DNA from: Lachnospiraceae bacterium | Lineage (GTDB): Bacteria; Bacillota; Clostridia; Lachnospirales; Lachnospiraceae | Assembly: GCA_022768745.1 (NCBI GenBank) | Contig: JALELK010000068.1 | Coordinates: 1 to 44,559 of the forward strand | Direction: 5' to 3' | DNA: 44,559 bases | Shown here: positions 25,548 through 33,649 of the stretch, piece by piece | Position numbering within the stretch: position 1 is the stretch's first letter | How the letters are laid out: the number at the start of each line of letters is the position of its first letter | Made by a program: the position numbers and the translations under genes | The notes under the pieces: generated by a model | The model's database searches: none | What the model saw: only the letters and a program-made list of their open reading frames with translations | Told to the model about the DNA's origin: nothing

Positions 25548-26628
25548 ATTTTACACTTACATTCATAATCACCGGATTGTGGTCAGAATTCTTGAAGTTC
25601 AAATTCTTTGTGGTGATATCGTTAATCTGTAAGTTGTCGGAAACAATGAAACCGTCAATCATATAGTACTGGAATACAGAAGGATCGGAATCATTGCCGG
25701 CCAGTGGTTTGTCCAGAGAACGGCAGGATGGAGATGAATTATCCATCACAAATTGTAAGCTGTCATCAAACTCTGACACATCGATGACACCTGGTACCCA
25801 CATTTCGTCGCTGACGGTAGGATATGCGCTGGTATCACAGTTGGAGAAGCTCTGGTTGAAATCTCCTCCGGCGATTACGTAGTTTCCTTTCTTGGCTTCG
25901 GACTCCAACAGTTCCCGAAGCTGTTTGGTCTGGGCAATCTTGCCCTCACCATCATCGTAGGCCTCCAGATGCAGGTTTACCAAAACTAGCTCTTTGTCAG
26001 TGCCCTTAATAGGTACGCGGTCCACCATAAGGCAACGTTTCAGGTTTGCCAGACGAACCGGATATTTGAAAGGACAAGGCAGAGAAACTCTGGTGGAATC
26101 GGAAATCTCATAGGATGAGAGTGTAGCGATACCACAGGTGACCTTGCCGATTGGTGGCCATGGATAAGGAACATATAACGTCTTATAGTTTAAGGCGTAA
26201 GAACTTTGGAAACCATCTGCCGCCTGGATTACCATATCAAGTTCATTTAAGCCATAGGTACGTTTGGAATCCGTATCCAACTCCTGTAAGAAAACCACGT
26301 CTGCTTTGGATTCTTTGATAAAGTCATTGATAGCAGAAATGTTTTCTTTGACTTTGTCTGCATTAGAACTCTGTACGTGGGTACCGCCGTCCATAAAGAA
26401 GTCGGCGTTTTCATCCAATCCGCCATAACCGGTGTTCCAGGTCATAATGGTGAAGTCATCTCCCTGGGAAAGTTCCTTGGATGCAGTTCCTTCAACGGAT
26501 AAAGTTTCCGTGTCTTTTGGCTTGTATTCCGTGATGGTTAAGACTGCAAAGAAAATAATCACAACAGCAAGAATAATCCCCAATACAATCAGCGGAATCT
26601 TCCACCATAGGTGCTTTTTTTTACTCAT
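25546..26628 (-). CDS. Membrane-anchored endonuclease/exonuclease/phosphatase-family protein
   Basis: The protein has 360 residues. One N-terminal helix (about 9-32) follows MSKKKHLWWK, so the enzyme domain faces outside. Motifs of the EEP/DNase I-like fold are all visible: FTIMTWNTGYG, VVFLQELD with the metal glutamate, LVNLHLEA, GGDFNQ and SDHNPV at the end. Members cleave phosphodiester or phosphoester bonds in nucleic acids, inositides or sphingomyelin; the target here is unknown. GGGGGG lies 7 bases before the ATG at 26628, preferred to an upstream in-frame start at 26643. Confidence 0.9.
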   Translation of the reverse strand: MSKKKHLWWKIPLIVLGIILAVVIIFFAVLTITEYKPKDTETLSVEGTASKELSQGDDFTIMTWNTGYGGLDENADFFMDGGTHVQSSNADKVKENISAINDFIKESKADVVFLQELDTDSKRTYGLNELDMVIQAADGFQSSYALNYKTLYVPYPWPPIGKVTCGIATLSSYEISDSTRVSLPCPFKYPVRLANLKRCLMVDRVPIKGTDKELVLVNLHLEAYDDGEGKIAQTKQLRELLESEAKKGNYVIAGGDFNQSFSNCDTSAYPTVSDEMWVPGVIDVSEFDDSLQFVMDNSSPSCRSLDKPLAGNDSDPSVFQYYMIDGFIVSDNLQINDITTKNLNFKNSDHNPVIMNVSVK

Positions 26629-26740
26629 TTTATTTCCCCCCAATAAATAAAAATAGTGTAAATTTTTTATAAAGAAATCATATCACAAAACCGGGGAATT
26701 TGGGTAGTGTTTTTAGTGATTTTCCACAAAAGAGTTTCCA

Positions 26741-26798
26741 TTGATGAATATATATTTGTGGTGTATAGTTAAAGCTAAAAAGGTTAGGAAGTAACCTT
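26741..26798 (+). promoter_or_regulatory. Promoter and small dyad of the EamA gene
   Basis: TTGATG (26741-26746) and TATAGT (26764-26769) are 17 bases apart. Directly downstream AAGGTTA (26780-26786) and TAACCTT (26792-26798) form an inverted repeat with a 5-base spacer, at or just after the start site. It could be an operator or a short leader hairpin. Confidence 0.5.
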
Positions 26799-26827
26799 AA
26801 AAAGAATGATACAAGGTGATAAAAGAT

Positions 26828-27241
26828 ATGTGGGCAGTATTTGCAATTTTATCCGCAGTATTTGCGGCACTAACTTCAATTTTGGCAAAGATAGGAATTG
26901 ATGGAGTGAATTCAAATTTGGCAACAGCCATAAGAACTGTGGTTGTGGTAGTTATGTCATGGGGAATGGTATTTTTAACCAACGCCCAGGTGGGACTTGG
27001 TCAGATTAGCAAGAAGAGTTGGATTTTTTTGATTTTATCCGGACTGGCCACAGGGGCATCCTGGTTGTGTTACTACCAGGCTTTACAGATGGGAGATGCT
27101 TCCAAGGTGGTTCCCATTGATAAGCTGAGCGTGGTAATTACCTTAGTCCTTGCTTTTGTATTTCTCCACGAGCAGTTTACGGCAAAGTCTCTGATTGGAT
27201 GTATTCTTATCGGAGCCGGTACACTTTTGATGGTACTGTAA
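26828..27241 (+). CDS. Small EamA/DMT family transporter
   Basis: The protein has 137 residues: a single EamA domain with five predicted helices, as in the short COG2510-type members that act as dimers. Typical features are the first helix AVFAALTSILAKIGI, GLATGASWLCYYQALQMGDASKVVPIDKLS and the closing LIGCILIGAGTLLMVL. The substrate is unknown. The frame opens with a GTG at 26816, but AAGGTG overlaps that codon and lies 9 bases before the ATG at 26828, so 26828 is used. It is followed at once by the MATE remnant. Confidence 0.85.
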   Translation: MWAVFAILSAVFAALTSILAKIGIDGVNSNLATAIRTVVVVVMSWGMVFLTNAQVGLGQISKKSWIFLILSGLATGASWLCYYQALQMGDASKVVPIDKLSVVITLVLAFVFLHEQFTAKSLIGCILIGAGTLLMVL

Positions 27242-27252
27242 GAACAGAAAAG

Positions 27253-27432
27253 ATGATAAAGAACAGGAAGTTAACAGAAGGACCAATTTTAAAAAATCTT
27301 ATGTTGTTTGCCCTTCTTAGTAATCTCTTTGATAATCTGGATTTTTTCGCCTCAGTTTATGGGAATGTTTGTAGATGGAAATACAAAAGAACACTTCTGG
27401 TGCAAAAATTTAGTCCTATGAATTTGAACTAG
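27253..27432 (+). pseudogene. MATE efflux transporter remnant
   Basis: The reading starts MIKNRKLTEGPILKNLMLFAL, the usual beginning of Firmicute MATE transporters (a TxGPILKxLLxFALP pattern). After that the frame turns hydrophilic and ends. Another frame from about 27312 reads LVISLIIWIFSPQFMGMFV, which resembles an internal MATE helix, and soon stops. A MATE gene is about 450 codons, so most of it is gone: the start appears joined to an internal piece out of frame. No ribosome site of note remains. Confidence 0.5.
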
Positions 27433-27735
27433 ATAGGTGGACAGCACATGATACAGCAAAGATGGGTCGATGGGCTTGGATAAATGATAGGTCATCCCGG
27501 CCTCGATGGTTTTCTTTTGCTGGTCTTCCACGGTAATATCACACCAGATGTATACAATGGCATAGCAGGTCCAGACAGCGGCCAACATAGGCATGCTGAT
27601 GACATATAAAGTCATAACAATCTGATACAACCACCAGTTGGATACGCCATTCATCGCCAAGGATGAGACAATATCAATCAGGTTTGATACAATATATCTT
27701 TGCTCATTATAGTATGTTATGGACAAAAGTAACAA
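27430..27735 (-). pseudogene. Remnant of a membrane hybrid sensor protein
   Basis: On the minus strand the frame first gives hydrophobic helices (WWLYQIVMTLYVISMPMLAA, then VWTCYAIVYIWC), as in multi-helix sensor regions of kinases or GGDEF proteins. It then switches to KTIEAGMTYHLSKPIDPSLL and YHVLSTYL. The latter is the end of a receiver domain in hybrid histidine kinases, where AGMxxHLxKPI is characteristic. Sensor start and receiver end are only about ten residues apart, so the kinase core is missing. This is an in-frame internal deletion. Start and extent are uncertain. Confidence 0.5.
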
Positions 27736-27797
27736 AAAATATTGAAATAGTGAAATTTATACAAAAAATACAGAAAAGAAACTAGGAGAATCCAGCC

Positions 27798-28985
27798 ATG
27801 ACAAAGATGAGAGACAACTATCAAAATACCATGTATGCCTGCTTTGTGGGATATATTGTACAGGCGATTATTAATAATTTTGTGCCCTTGTTATTTCTCA
27901 CATTTGAGAAAAGTTACGGAATTCCCTTGAATCAGATTACCATGCTGATTACCTTTAACTTTGGAATTCAGCTGGTGATTGATTTGTTGTCAGCCAAGTT
28001 TGTGGATAAAATCGGCTATCGGATTTCCATTGTTCTTGCCCATATTTTTTCGGCAGCAGGTCTTATCTGTCTGGTGATTTTGCCGGACATATGTGCCAAC
28101 GCCTTTGTGGGACTTTTGATTTCCGTGGTTATCTATGCAGTGGGCGGAGGATTGATTGAGGTGCTGATCAGTCCCATTGTGGAGAGCTGTCCCAGCGACA
28201 ATAAGGAAAAAACCATGAGTCTTTTGCATTCCTTTTACTGTTGGGGCCATGTGGCAGTGGTGTTGATATCCACTCTTTTCTTTAAAATCTGGGAAATTGA
28301 ACACTGGAAAATCCTGGCACTTATCTGGGCGTTGATACCCATAGCAAACGGAATCGTATTTTGCAAAGTGCCCATCGCCTCTCTTATGGAGGAGGGTGAG
28401 AAGGGAGTGTCCATAAAGGAACTGTTCCAAAATAAAGTTTTCTGGATTTTGATGCTGATGATGGTTTGCGCCGGTGCCAGTGAGCAGGGAGTCAGCCAAT
28501 GGGCATCTACCTTTGCCGAGCAGGGATTGGGAGTGACAAAAGCCATCGGCGATTTGGCAGGACCAATGTCCTTTGCCATTTTGATGGGAAGTGCCAGAGC
28601 CTTTTACGGTAAATTCGGAGACCGAATGGATTTGGATAAATTTATGTTAGGCAGCAGTGTGTTGTGTGTTTTATCCTACCTATGTATCTCTGTATCTCCG
28701 TCGCCTGTTTTGTCTCTGGTAGGATGTGCAGTGTGCGGACTGTCCGTGGGGATTCTATGGCCGGGAACATTCAGCAAGGCGTCGGTGGCACTTAGAAAGG
28801 GAGGAACGGCTATGTTTGCTCTTCTGGCATTAGCGGGAGATGTGGGATGTGCCGGAGGACCTACGGTGGTGGGATTTGCCTCAGGTCTGGCCTCTGATGA
28901 TTTGAAAAAGGGAATCTTAGCGGGAATGGGTTTTCCGATTTTTATGTTATTATCCATTTTTCTTTTGAAGAGAGAAAAAGAATAA
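27798..28985 (+). CDS. MFS transporter, FucP-like
   Basis: The protein has 395 residues with about 12 hydrophobic helices. The loop after helix 2 reads AKFVDKIGYRIS (MFS motif A region). LLHSFYCWGHVAVVL and GILWPGTFSKAS resemble the fucose-permease-like branch. The substrate is unknown, probably a sugar or related small molecule. TAGGAGA lies 9 bases before the ATG. The promoter may be the AT-rich tract just upstream of 27780. It is followed by the spoVT promoter with no obvious terminator. Confidence 0.85.
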   Translation: MTKMRDNYQNTMYACFVGYIVQAIINNFVPLLFLTFEKSYGIPLNQITMLITFNFGIQLVIDLLSAKFVDKIGYRISIVLAHIFSAAGLICLVILPDICANAFVGLLISVVIYAVGGGLIEVLISPIVESCPSDNKEKTMSLLHSFYCWGHVAVVLISTLFFKIWEIEHWKILALIWALIPIANGIVFCKVPIASLMEEGEKGVSIKELFQNKVFWILMLMMVCAGASEQGVSQWASTFAEQGLGVTKAIGDLAGPMSFAILMGSARAFYGKFGDRMDLDKFMLGSSVLCVLSYLCISVSPSPVLSLVGCAVCGLSVGILWPGTFSKASVALRKGGTAMFALLALAGDVGCAGGPTVVGFASGLASDDLKKGILAGMGFPIFMLLSIFLLKREKE

Positions 28986-29008
28986 ATTACCACATTCTCC
29001 ACATAATA
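28980..29008 (+). promoter_or_regulatory. Sigma-G-like promoter of spoVT
   Basis: GAATA (28980-28984) and CATAATA (29002-29008) are 17 bases apart and match the forespore sigma-G pattern (GxATR, then CATxxTA). The expected start site is about 80 bases before spoVT. In Bacillus subtilis spoVT is transcribed by sigma-G, so element and gene agree. The -35 element overlaps the last codon of the MFS gene. Confidence 0.55.
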
Positions 29009-29024
29009 ACTTCATAGATTTATG

Positions 29025-29058
29025 TCTGTGGGAAGCATTGCAAAATTTTACCCACAGA
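29025..29058. repeat. Inverted repeat in the spoVT leader
   Basis: TCTGTGGG (29025-29032) and CCCACAGA (29051-29058) pair perfectly over 8 bp with an 18-base spacer. No T run follows. It may be an operator, for instance for SpoVT itself, or a leader hairpin. Confidence 0.4.
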
Positions 29059-29096
29059 GATAGAAAACAGAAAAATGGAGGAAGGATTGGGAAATT

Positions 29097-29633
29097 ATGA
29101 AAGCCACAGGCATTGTAAGAAGAATAGATGAGTTGGGCAGAATCGTGGTGCCAAAAGAAATCCGGAGAACACTGCGAATCCGGGAAGGGGATCCTCTGGA
29201 GGTGTACACAGACCGGGAGGGGGAAATTATCCTAAAAAAATACTCCCCGGTGGGAGAGATTTCCAATTATGCCACCCAGTATGCGAAAGTTTTGTCTGAG
29301 ACCACAGGAAAGCTGGTGTGTATCAGTGACAAGGACCATGTGATAGCGGCTTATGGTGCCGGAAAAAAGGAGTTTGAGAACCAGCCCATTACCCAACAGC
29401 TGGAAAAGGCTATGGAGATGCGAAAGGATTTATCCACCAGAAAGGGAGATGAAGTGGTATCCATTGTAAGCGGCGGGACAACGGACTATGCGTCGCAGGT
29501 GATAGCTATTGTCAATGTCCATGGAGATGCCCTTGGAACCGTGATTCTTATGGGGCAGGAGAAGATGACAGAGTTGGAGGAGACACTGGTGAAAACCACG
29601 GCGGTGTTTCTGGGAAGCATTATGGAAGATTGA
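29097..29633 (+). CDS. spoVT: Stage V sporulation protein T (SpoVT), AbrB-type regulator
   Basis: The protein has 178 residues. The N-terminal AbrB-type swapped-hairpin domain reads MKATGIVRRIDELGRIVVPKEIRR and then LRIREGDPLEVYTDREGE. A GAF-like C-terminal domain (about 60-178) follows, as in full-length SpoVT and unlike the shorter AbrB. SpoVT adjusts sigma-G-dependent genes in the forespore and affects spore germination traits in Bacillus. It points to a spore-former or a recent descendant of one. GGGA lies 5 bases before the ATG. The promoter upstream is sigma-G-like. A terminator follows directly. Confidence 0.93.
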   Translation: MKATGIVRRIDELGRIVVPKEIRRTLRIREGDPLEVYTDREGEIILKKYSPVGEISNYATQYAKVLSETTGKLVCISDKDHVIAAYGAGKKEFENQPITQQLEKAMEMRKDLSTRKGDEVVSIVSGGTTDYASQVIAIVNVHGDALGTVILMGQEKMTELEETLVKTTAVFLGSIMED

Positions 29634-29634
29634 T

Positions 29635-29666
29635 AAAAAAGGCAGGTCGCAAGACTTGTCTTTTTT
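29635..29666 (+). terminator. Intrinsic terminator after spoVT
   Basis: AAAAAAGGCAGGTC (29635-29648) pairs with GACTTGTCTTTTTT (29653-29666) through a GCAA tetraloop, with G-U pairs, ending in T. Confidence 0.85.
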
Positions 29667-29702
29667 CTTGTAAGCCATAATGGAAATGTGTAAAATATAA
29701 GC

Positions 29703-31694
29703 ATGAAAAAACGGAAGAGAAAAACCAAATCCCAAAAATGGTGGAGCTTTTTAAAATTTCAAATGGTTTTGATTGTTCTGGTGATTGCGGCAGTTGCCTA
29801 TTATTATGCCGGAGGATATGCTGCAAAAATTAAGGAGATGAAAACAGAGGCAGTAAATTTGGTGGCAGGAGCCACCAGAGACACTTTTCGTCAGGATCAG
29901 ACCAGTATTGCCTATGACTGTAAAGGTGAAACTCTGTCTGTTTTGAAAGGTGAAAAAGATGCCTATTACGTGGAATATGATGATATTCCAATCTATATCA
30001 AACAGGCCATTGTCAGCACCGAGGATAAGCGTTTTTTTAAACATAAAGGACTGGATTATAAGGGAATCCTGAGAGCCATCGTTGCTATGATTCGGGATGG
30101 AGAGGTGACGCAGGGGGGAAGTACCATCACCCAGCAGTTGGCCAGAACCGTATTTTTGTCCAATGAGAAAACCTGGGAGAGAAAAATTGAGGAGATGTAC
30201 ATTGCCGTGGAATTGGAGGCAAAGTATTCCAAAGAGGATATCCTGGAGTTTTACATAAACAACGTTTATTTTGCCAACGGATATTATGGAATTCAGGCGG
30301 CGGCAGAGGGATATTTCGGTGTAGATGTAAATCATCTGTCCCTTTCCCAGATGGTATATCTCTGTGCTATACCCAATAACCCAACTATGTATAATCCTTT
30401 GAAAAAACACGATATGACCATCAAGCGAAGAAATCGTATTTTAAAGACTATGTTGGATGACGGGGTGATATCCGATGCTTCCTATAAATCAGCAAAAAAG
30501 GAAGTCATAGAGCCCAAGGACACAGCAGAGCCTATTAAAAATGACTACGCCCAGACCTATACCTACTACTGTGCTACCAGAGCCTTGATGGAGAGTCAGG
30601 GATTTCAATTTAAAACCACCTTTAAGGACGACACGGAGAAAAAGAAATACCAGGACGAATATGATGAATTGTATTCGGAGTGCAATAAAAAACTGTTTAC
30701 TGGAGGATATCGCATTTATACATCCATAGATTTGACAGCACAAAATGCATTGCAGGACACTTTAAATCAGCAATTGGCTGGGTTTACGGAAACCAATGAG
30801 GAAAATATATACAGTCTTCAGGGGGCGGCGGTATGTATTGACAACACCACAGGCATGGTTCGCGCCATTGTAGGCGGGCGAAGTCAGGATTTAGATGGAT
30901 ATACCTTAAATCGTGCTTACCAGAGTTTCCGTCAGCCGGGAAGTGCCATCAAACCATTGATTGTTTACACTCCCGCATTGGAAAAAGGTTATACTGCGGA
31001 CACGGTTGTGGTGGATGAACCCATAGAGGGAGGACCGGTAAACGGAGACGGAGTATACTCCGGTGCTATGTCATTGCGCCAGGCGGTGGCGGTTTCCAAA
31101 AATACGGTGGCGTGGAAAATATTTGATGAGTTGACGCCGGAATACGGAATCTCCTTTTTGGAGGCTATGGATTTTTCCAAACTGGATAAAAATGATAAAA
31201 GGCTTCCGGCCTCTATCGGGGGCTTTACCAACGGAGTGTCACCTTTGGAGATGGCAAAGGGATATGCCACCATTGCAAATAACGGAGGCTATCGCAACCC
31301 TACCTGCATAGAAAAGATTACAAATGCCCAGGGAGAAGAAATTTATAAAGCAGACCAGACAGCAACAGTGATTTACAAAGAAAACGCCTGCAGACAGATG
31401 ACGGATATTTTACAGTCAGTGATTACATCCGGAACCGGTCGGGGATATTCTCTGGGAAGTATGCCCTGTGCAGGAAAGACAGGGACCACCAACGATAACA
31501 AGGACGGATGGTTTGTGGGTTACACGCCTTATTACACCACCAGCGTGTGGGTGGGATATGACATTCCAAAGGAAGTGCCGGGACTGGGAGGGGGAACTTA
31601 CCCCGGAAGAATATGGCACGATTTTATGGTAAAAATCCATGAGGGATTGGACCCGGTAAACTTTGTCAGCCCGGTGTCCGGGGAAACTCCCTAG
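29703..31694 (+). CDS. Class A penicillin-binding protein (bifunctional PBP1A type)
   Basis: The protein has 663 residues. A short basic cytosolic tail and one membrane helix (about 15-37) anchor it. The glycosyltransferase domain (GT51) shows STEDKRFFKHKGLDYKG with the catalytic glutamate, and GGSTITQQLARTVFL. The transpeptidase domain shows the serine motif QPGSAIKPL (about 411-419), SKN near 464 and KTGTTNDNKDGWFVGYT near 590. It polymerises and cross-links peptidoglycan on the outer face. The C-terminus ends soon after the transpeptidase domain, so extra domains are absent. The ribosome site before the ATG is poor. It is a monocistronic gene after the spoVT terminator. Confidence 0.95.
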   Translation: MKKRKRKTKSQKWWSFLKFQMVLIVLVIAAVAYYYAGGYAAKIKEMKTEAVNLVAGATRDTFRQDQTSIAYDCKGETLSVLKGEKDAYYVEYDDIPIYIKQAIVSTEDKRFFKHKGLDYKGILRAIVAMIRDGEVTQGGSTITQQLARTVFLSNEKTWERKIEEMYIAVELEAKYSKEDILEFYINNVYFANGYYGIQAAAEGYFGVDVNHLSLSQMVYLCAIPNNPTMYNPLKKHDMTIKRRNRILKTMLDDGVISDASYKSAKKEVIEPKDTAEPIKNDYAQTYTYYCATRALMESQGFQFKTTFKDDTEKKKYQDEYDELYSECNKKLFTGGYRIYTSIDLTAQNALQDTLNQQLAGFTETNEENIYSLQGAAVCIDNTTGMVRAIVGGRSQDLDGYTLNRAYQSFRQPGSAIKPLIVYTPALEKGYTADTVVVDEPIEGGPVNGDGVYSGAMSLRQAVAVSKNTVAWKIFDELTPEYGISFLEAMDFSKLDKNDKRLPASIGGFTNGVSPLEMAKGYATIANNGGYRNPTCIEKITNAQGEEIYKADQTATVIYKENACRQMTDILQSVITSGTGRGYSLGSMPCAGKTGTTNDNKDGWFVGYTPYYTTSVWVGYDIPKEVPGLGGGTYPGRIWHDFMVKIHEGLDPVNFVSPVSGETP

Positions 31695-31736
31695 AAAATT
31701 TTTTGTTAAAAGAAAGACAATTTCTTAAATTTGGAC

Positions 31737-31765
31737 TTGTAATACAGGACATTAAGTAATAATAT
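31737..31765 (+). promoter_or_regulatory. Promoter of the glucokinase gene
   Basis: TTGTAA (31737-31742) and TAATAT (31760-31765) are separated by 17 bases in an AT-rich gap, about 45 bases before the start codon. Confidence 0.5.
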
Positions 31766-31809
31766 ATATAGGTGAGACTCGATGCTGTTTTAGAGCCGGA
31801 GGATGAGAA

Positions 31810-32751
31810 ATGAAAGAGTATGGTTTTGGCGCTGACGTTGGCGGAACAACCATTAAGATGGGATTATTCCGGACAGACGGAACGCTTCTGGACAAATGGG
31901 AAATCCCAACAGACACATCCAATTGTGGAGAGGGTATTTTGCAGGATATTGCGGATTCTGTTCACGATAAGATGGTGGGAAAAGATTTGACAAAAGATAT
32001 GGTGGAGGGAATCGGAATCGGTATTCCCGGAGCCGTTGATCATAATGGAGTTGTCAATAAGGCAGTAAACTTAGGATGGGACGTGGTTCCTGTAAAGGAG
32101 GAATTGGAAAACCTGTCCGGTATGAGAGTCAGAGTAGGAAATGATGCCAATGTTGCAGCCCTGGGTGAAAACTGGATGGGCAGTGGCAAGGGATATAAAA
32201 GCATCGTGATGGTTACCTTGGGCACCGGTATCGGTGGTGGTATTATCATTGATGGTAAGATTCTTATCGGAGCCAATGGTGCTGCCGGAGAAATCGGACA
32301 TATTGTTGTTGATGATCAGGAGCAGGAGTCATGTAACTGCGGTCATCATGGTTGTATAGAGCAGTATGCATCTGCCACAGGAATTGCCAGAATGGCAAGG
32401 AGAACTATGGCATCCACAGATGCAGAGAGTTCAATGAGAGCCTTTGGAGAGGAAATCAGTGCCAAGAACGTATTTGATTGTGCCAAGGCAGGAGATGAGC
32501 TTGCATGTCAGGTAGTGACTAAGGTGTGTGATATGTTAGGAGCCACCATGGCTAGTATTGGTTGCGTTGTCAACCCGGATGCATTTGTGATTGGCGGAGG
32601 GGTTTCCAAGGCAGGAGAGATTCTTCTGGACTATCTCAAAAAGCCTTTCCAAAAAAATATTTTCCATGCCAGCAAAGATACTAGGATTGTATTGGCCACC
32701 TTGGGAAATGATGCAGGTATTTACGGAGCAATGAGAATGCTTCTCGATTAA
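31810..32751 (+). CDS. glcK: Glucokinase, ROK family
   Basis: The protein has 313 residues, the normal ROK kinase length. The phosphate-binding ADVGGTTIKMGLF is at the N-terminus. The catalytic aspartate is in GNDANVAALGE, then come VTLGTGIGGGIIIDG, GAAGEIGHIVVD and the zinc-binding ROK signature CNCGHHGCIEQYAS. It phosphorylates glucose to glucose 6-phosphate, feeding glycolysis (enolase and transketolase are also in this window). CCGGAGGATGAG precedes the ATG. It is monocistronic, followed by a short hairpin and a tRNA. Confidence 0.94.
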   Translation: MKEYGFGADVGGTTIKMGLFRTDGTLLDKWEIPTDTSNCGEGILQDIADSVHDKMVGKDLTKDMVEGIGIGIPGAVDHNGVVNKAVNLGWDVVPVKEELENLSGMRVRVGNDANVAALGENWMGSGKGYKSIVMVTLGTGIGGGIIIDGKILIGANGAAGEIGHIVVDDQEQESCNCGHHGCIEQYASATGIARMARRTMASTDAESSMRAFGEEISAKNVFDCAKAGDELACQVVTKVCDMLGATMASIGCVVNPDAFVIGGGVSKAGEILLDYLKKPFQKNIFHASKDTRIVLATLGNDAGIYGAMRMLLD

Positions 32752-32760
32752 ATGAAAAAT

Positions 32761-32783
32761 AACCGGATGATGTCATCCGGTTT
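32761..32783 (+). terminator. Weak terminator hairpin after glucokinase
   Basis: AACCGGATGA (32761-32770) and TCATCCGGTT (32773-32782) are perfect arms with almost no loop, followed by only TTT. Termination may be partial, allowing readthrough into tRNA-Pro. Confidence 0.55.
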
Positions 32784-32788
32784 CATAA

Positions 32789-32862
32789 CGGGGTGTGGCT
32801 CAGCTTGGTAGAGCGCTTCGTTCGGGACGAAGAGGTCGCGTGTTCGAATCACGTCACCCCGA
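32789..32862 (+). tRNA. tRNA-Pro (CGG)
   Basis: The acceptor CGGGGTG (32789-32795) pairs with CACCCCG (32855-32861), and the discriminator is A32862. The anticodon stem-loop CTTCG-TTCGGGA-CGAAG gives anticodon CGG, reading CCG. The T loop is TTCGAAT. CCA is not encoded. It lies alone between glucokinase and the convergent TetR gene. Confidence 0.95.
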
Positions 32863-32866
32863 CTAA

Positions 32867-32895
32867 AAAAAGAACATCATTTAGATGTTCTTTTT
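32867..32895. terminator. Bidirectional terminator of tRNA-Pro and the TetR gene
   Basis: AAAAAGAACATC (32867-32878) pairs perfectly with GATGTTCTTTTT (32884-32895) around ATTTA, with A and T tracts at the base usable in both directions. Confidence 0.85.
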
Positions 32896-32915
32896 ATTTT
32901 GCATTTTATCTTGCC

Positions 32916-33482
32916 TTACACAGGTTTTTTTTCCAAAATTCCCTGATATCCTGAATAGATAACCACGCTGGCATATTCGATTAATTCCTCCAAAGGAATT
33001 GGTCGATTGTTTTTAATCCAGTTTCTGTAAATGTAAGTGATACAGATGGAGTAAGAACGGACAATGTCCGGATATTTTGTTCTGCTAAAGAAGTTTGAGA
33101 AGGCGTCACTTTTTAATACGGCATCTGTAACATCTTCATAGAAGAAATAGTAGTGGGAATCGCAGAGTAACTTTTGTTGCACTTCATCACATTCATCCAG
33201 ATAGTGATAAAAGGTACTGACACAACCGGCTACATCCAGATTTTCAGCACTTAAGTGGATGTCCTTTAAGATGCTGTCCACAATTTCCTGCTCCACTTCT
33301 TTGAGCAAATCTTCCAAAGAAGAATAATGTAAATAGAAAGTTTTACGATTGATTTCTGCTTTTTCGGTTAATTCAGTAATGGAAATGTCAGAATAACTCT
33401 TTTCCAAAACCAACTCATAAAATGCGTTGCGGATTGCTTTCAGTGTTCGACGAACACGCAAATCTTTGCTTGTATGTTCCAT
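32916..33482 (-). CDS. TetR family transcriptional regulator
   Basis: The protein has 188 residues. The N-terminal helix-turn-helix is typical: RRTLKAIRNAFYELVLEKSY, SDISITELTEKAEINRKTFYLHY, then SLEDLLKEVE. The C-terminal ligand domain (about 65-188) has the length and helical character of the TetR_C group seen with NRKTFYLHY-type members (YxxFYxHF-like). GGGGGAT lies 6 bases before the ATG. A dyad overlapping its own -10 suggests autorepression. It is divergent from the MarR-ABC exporter operon, which it might also control; the 260-base gap makes separate control just as likely. Confidence 0.9.
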   Translation of the reverse strand: MEHTSKDLRVRRTLKAIRNAFYELVLEKSYSDISITELTEKAEINRKTFYLHYSSLEDLLKEVEQEIVDSILKDIHLSAENLDVAGCVSTFYHYLDECDEVQQKLLCDSHYYFFYEDVTDAVLKSDAFSNFFSRTKYPDIVRSYSICITYIYRNWIKNNRPIPLEELIEYASVVIYSGYQGILEKKPV

Positions 33483-33501
33483 TTTTATCCCCCATATCTC
33501 A

Positions 33502-33543
33502 ATAATGTAAACACATTATATTATATTTTACACACATATGCAA
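33502..33543 (-). promoter_or_regulatory. tetR promoter with overlapping dyad operator
   Basis: On the minus strand TTGCAT (33543-33538) and TATAAT (33520-33515) are 17 bases apart. ATAATGT (33502-33508) and ACATTAT (33513-33519) form a perfect 7-base inverted repeat with an AAAC spacer, overlapping the -10. A TetR dimer site here would block the promoter. Confidence 0.6.
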
Positions 33544-33649
33544 TAGTCGTGTAATAGGTAACTGATAGGGCAAATGAAGTAAAAATCGTTCTTGTAAATA
33601 TAGCCGAAAAAGGAAAAGGAAAGAGATGGAATTTGTGAAACATACCAAC

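Noticed and set aside
29751-30410. 219-codon minus-strand frame
   Set aside because: It lies wholly antisense to the glycosyltransferase domain of the penicillin-binding protein and has no recognisable motif.
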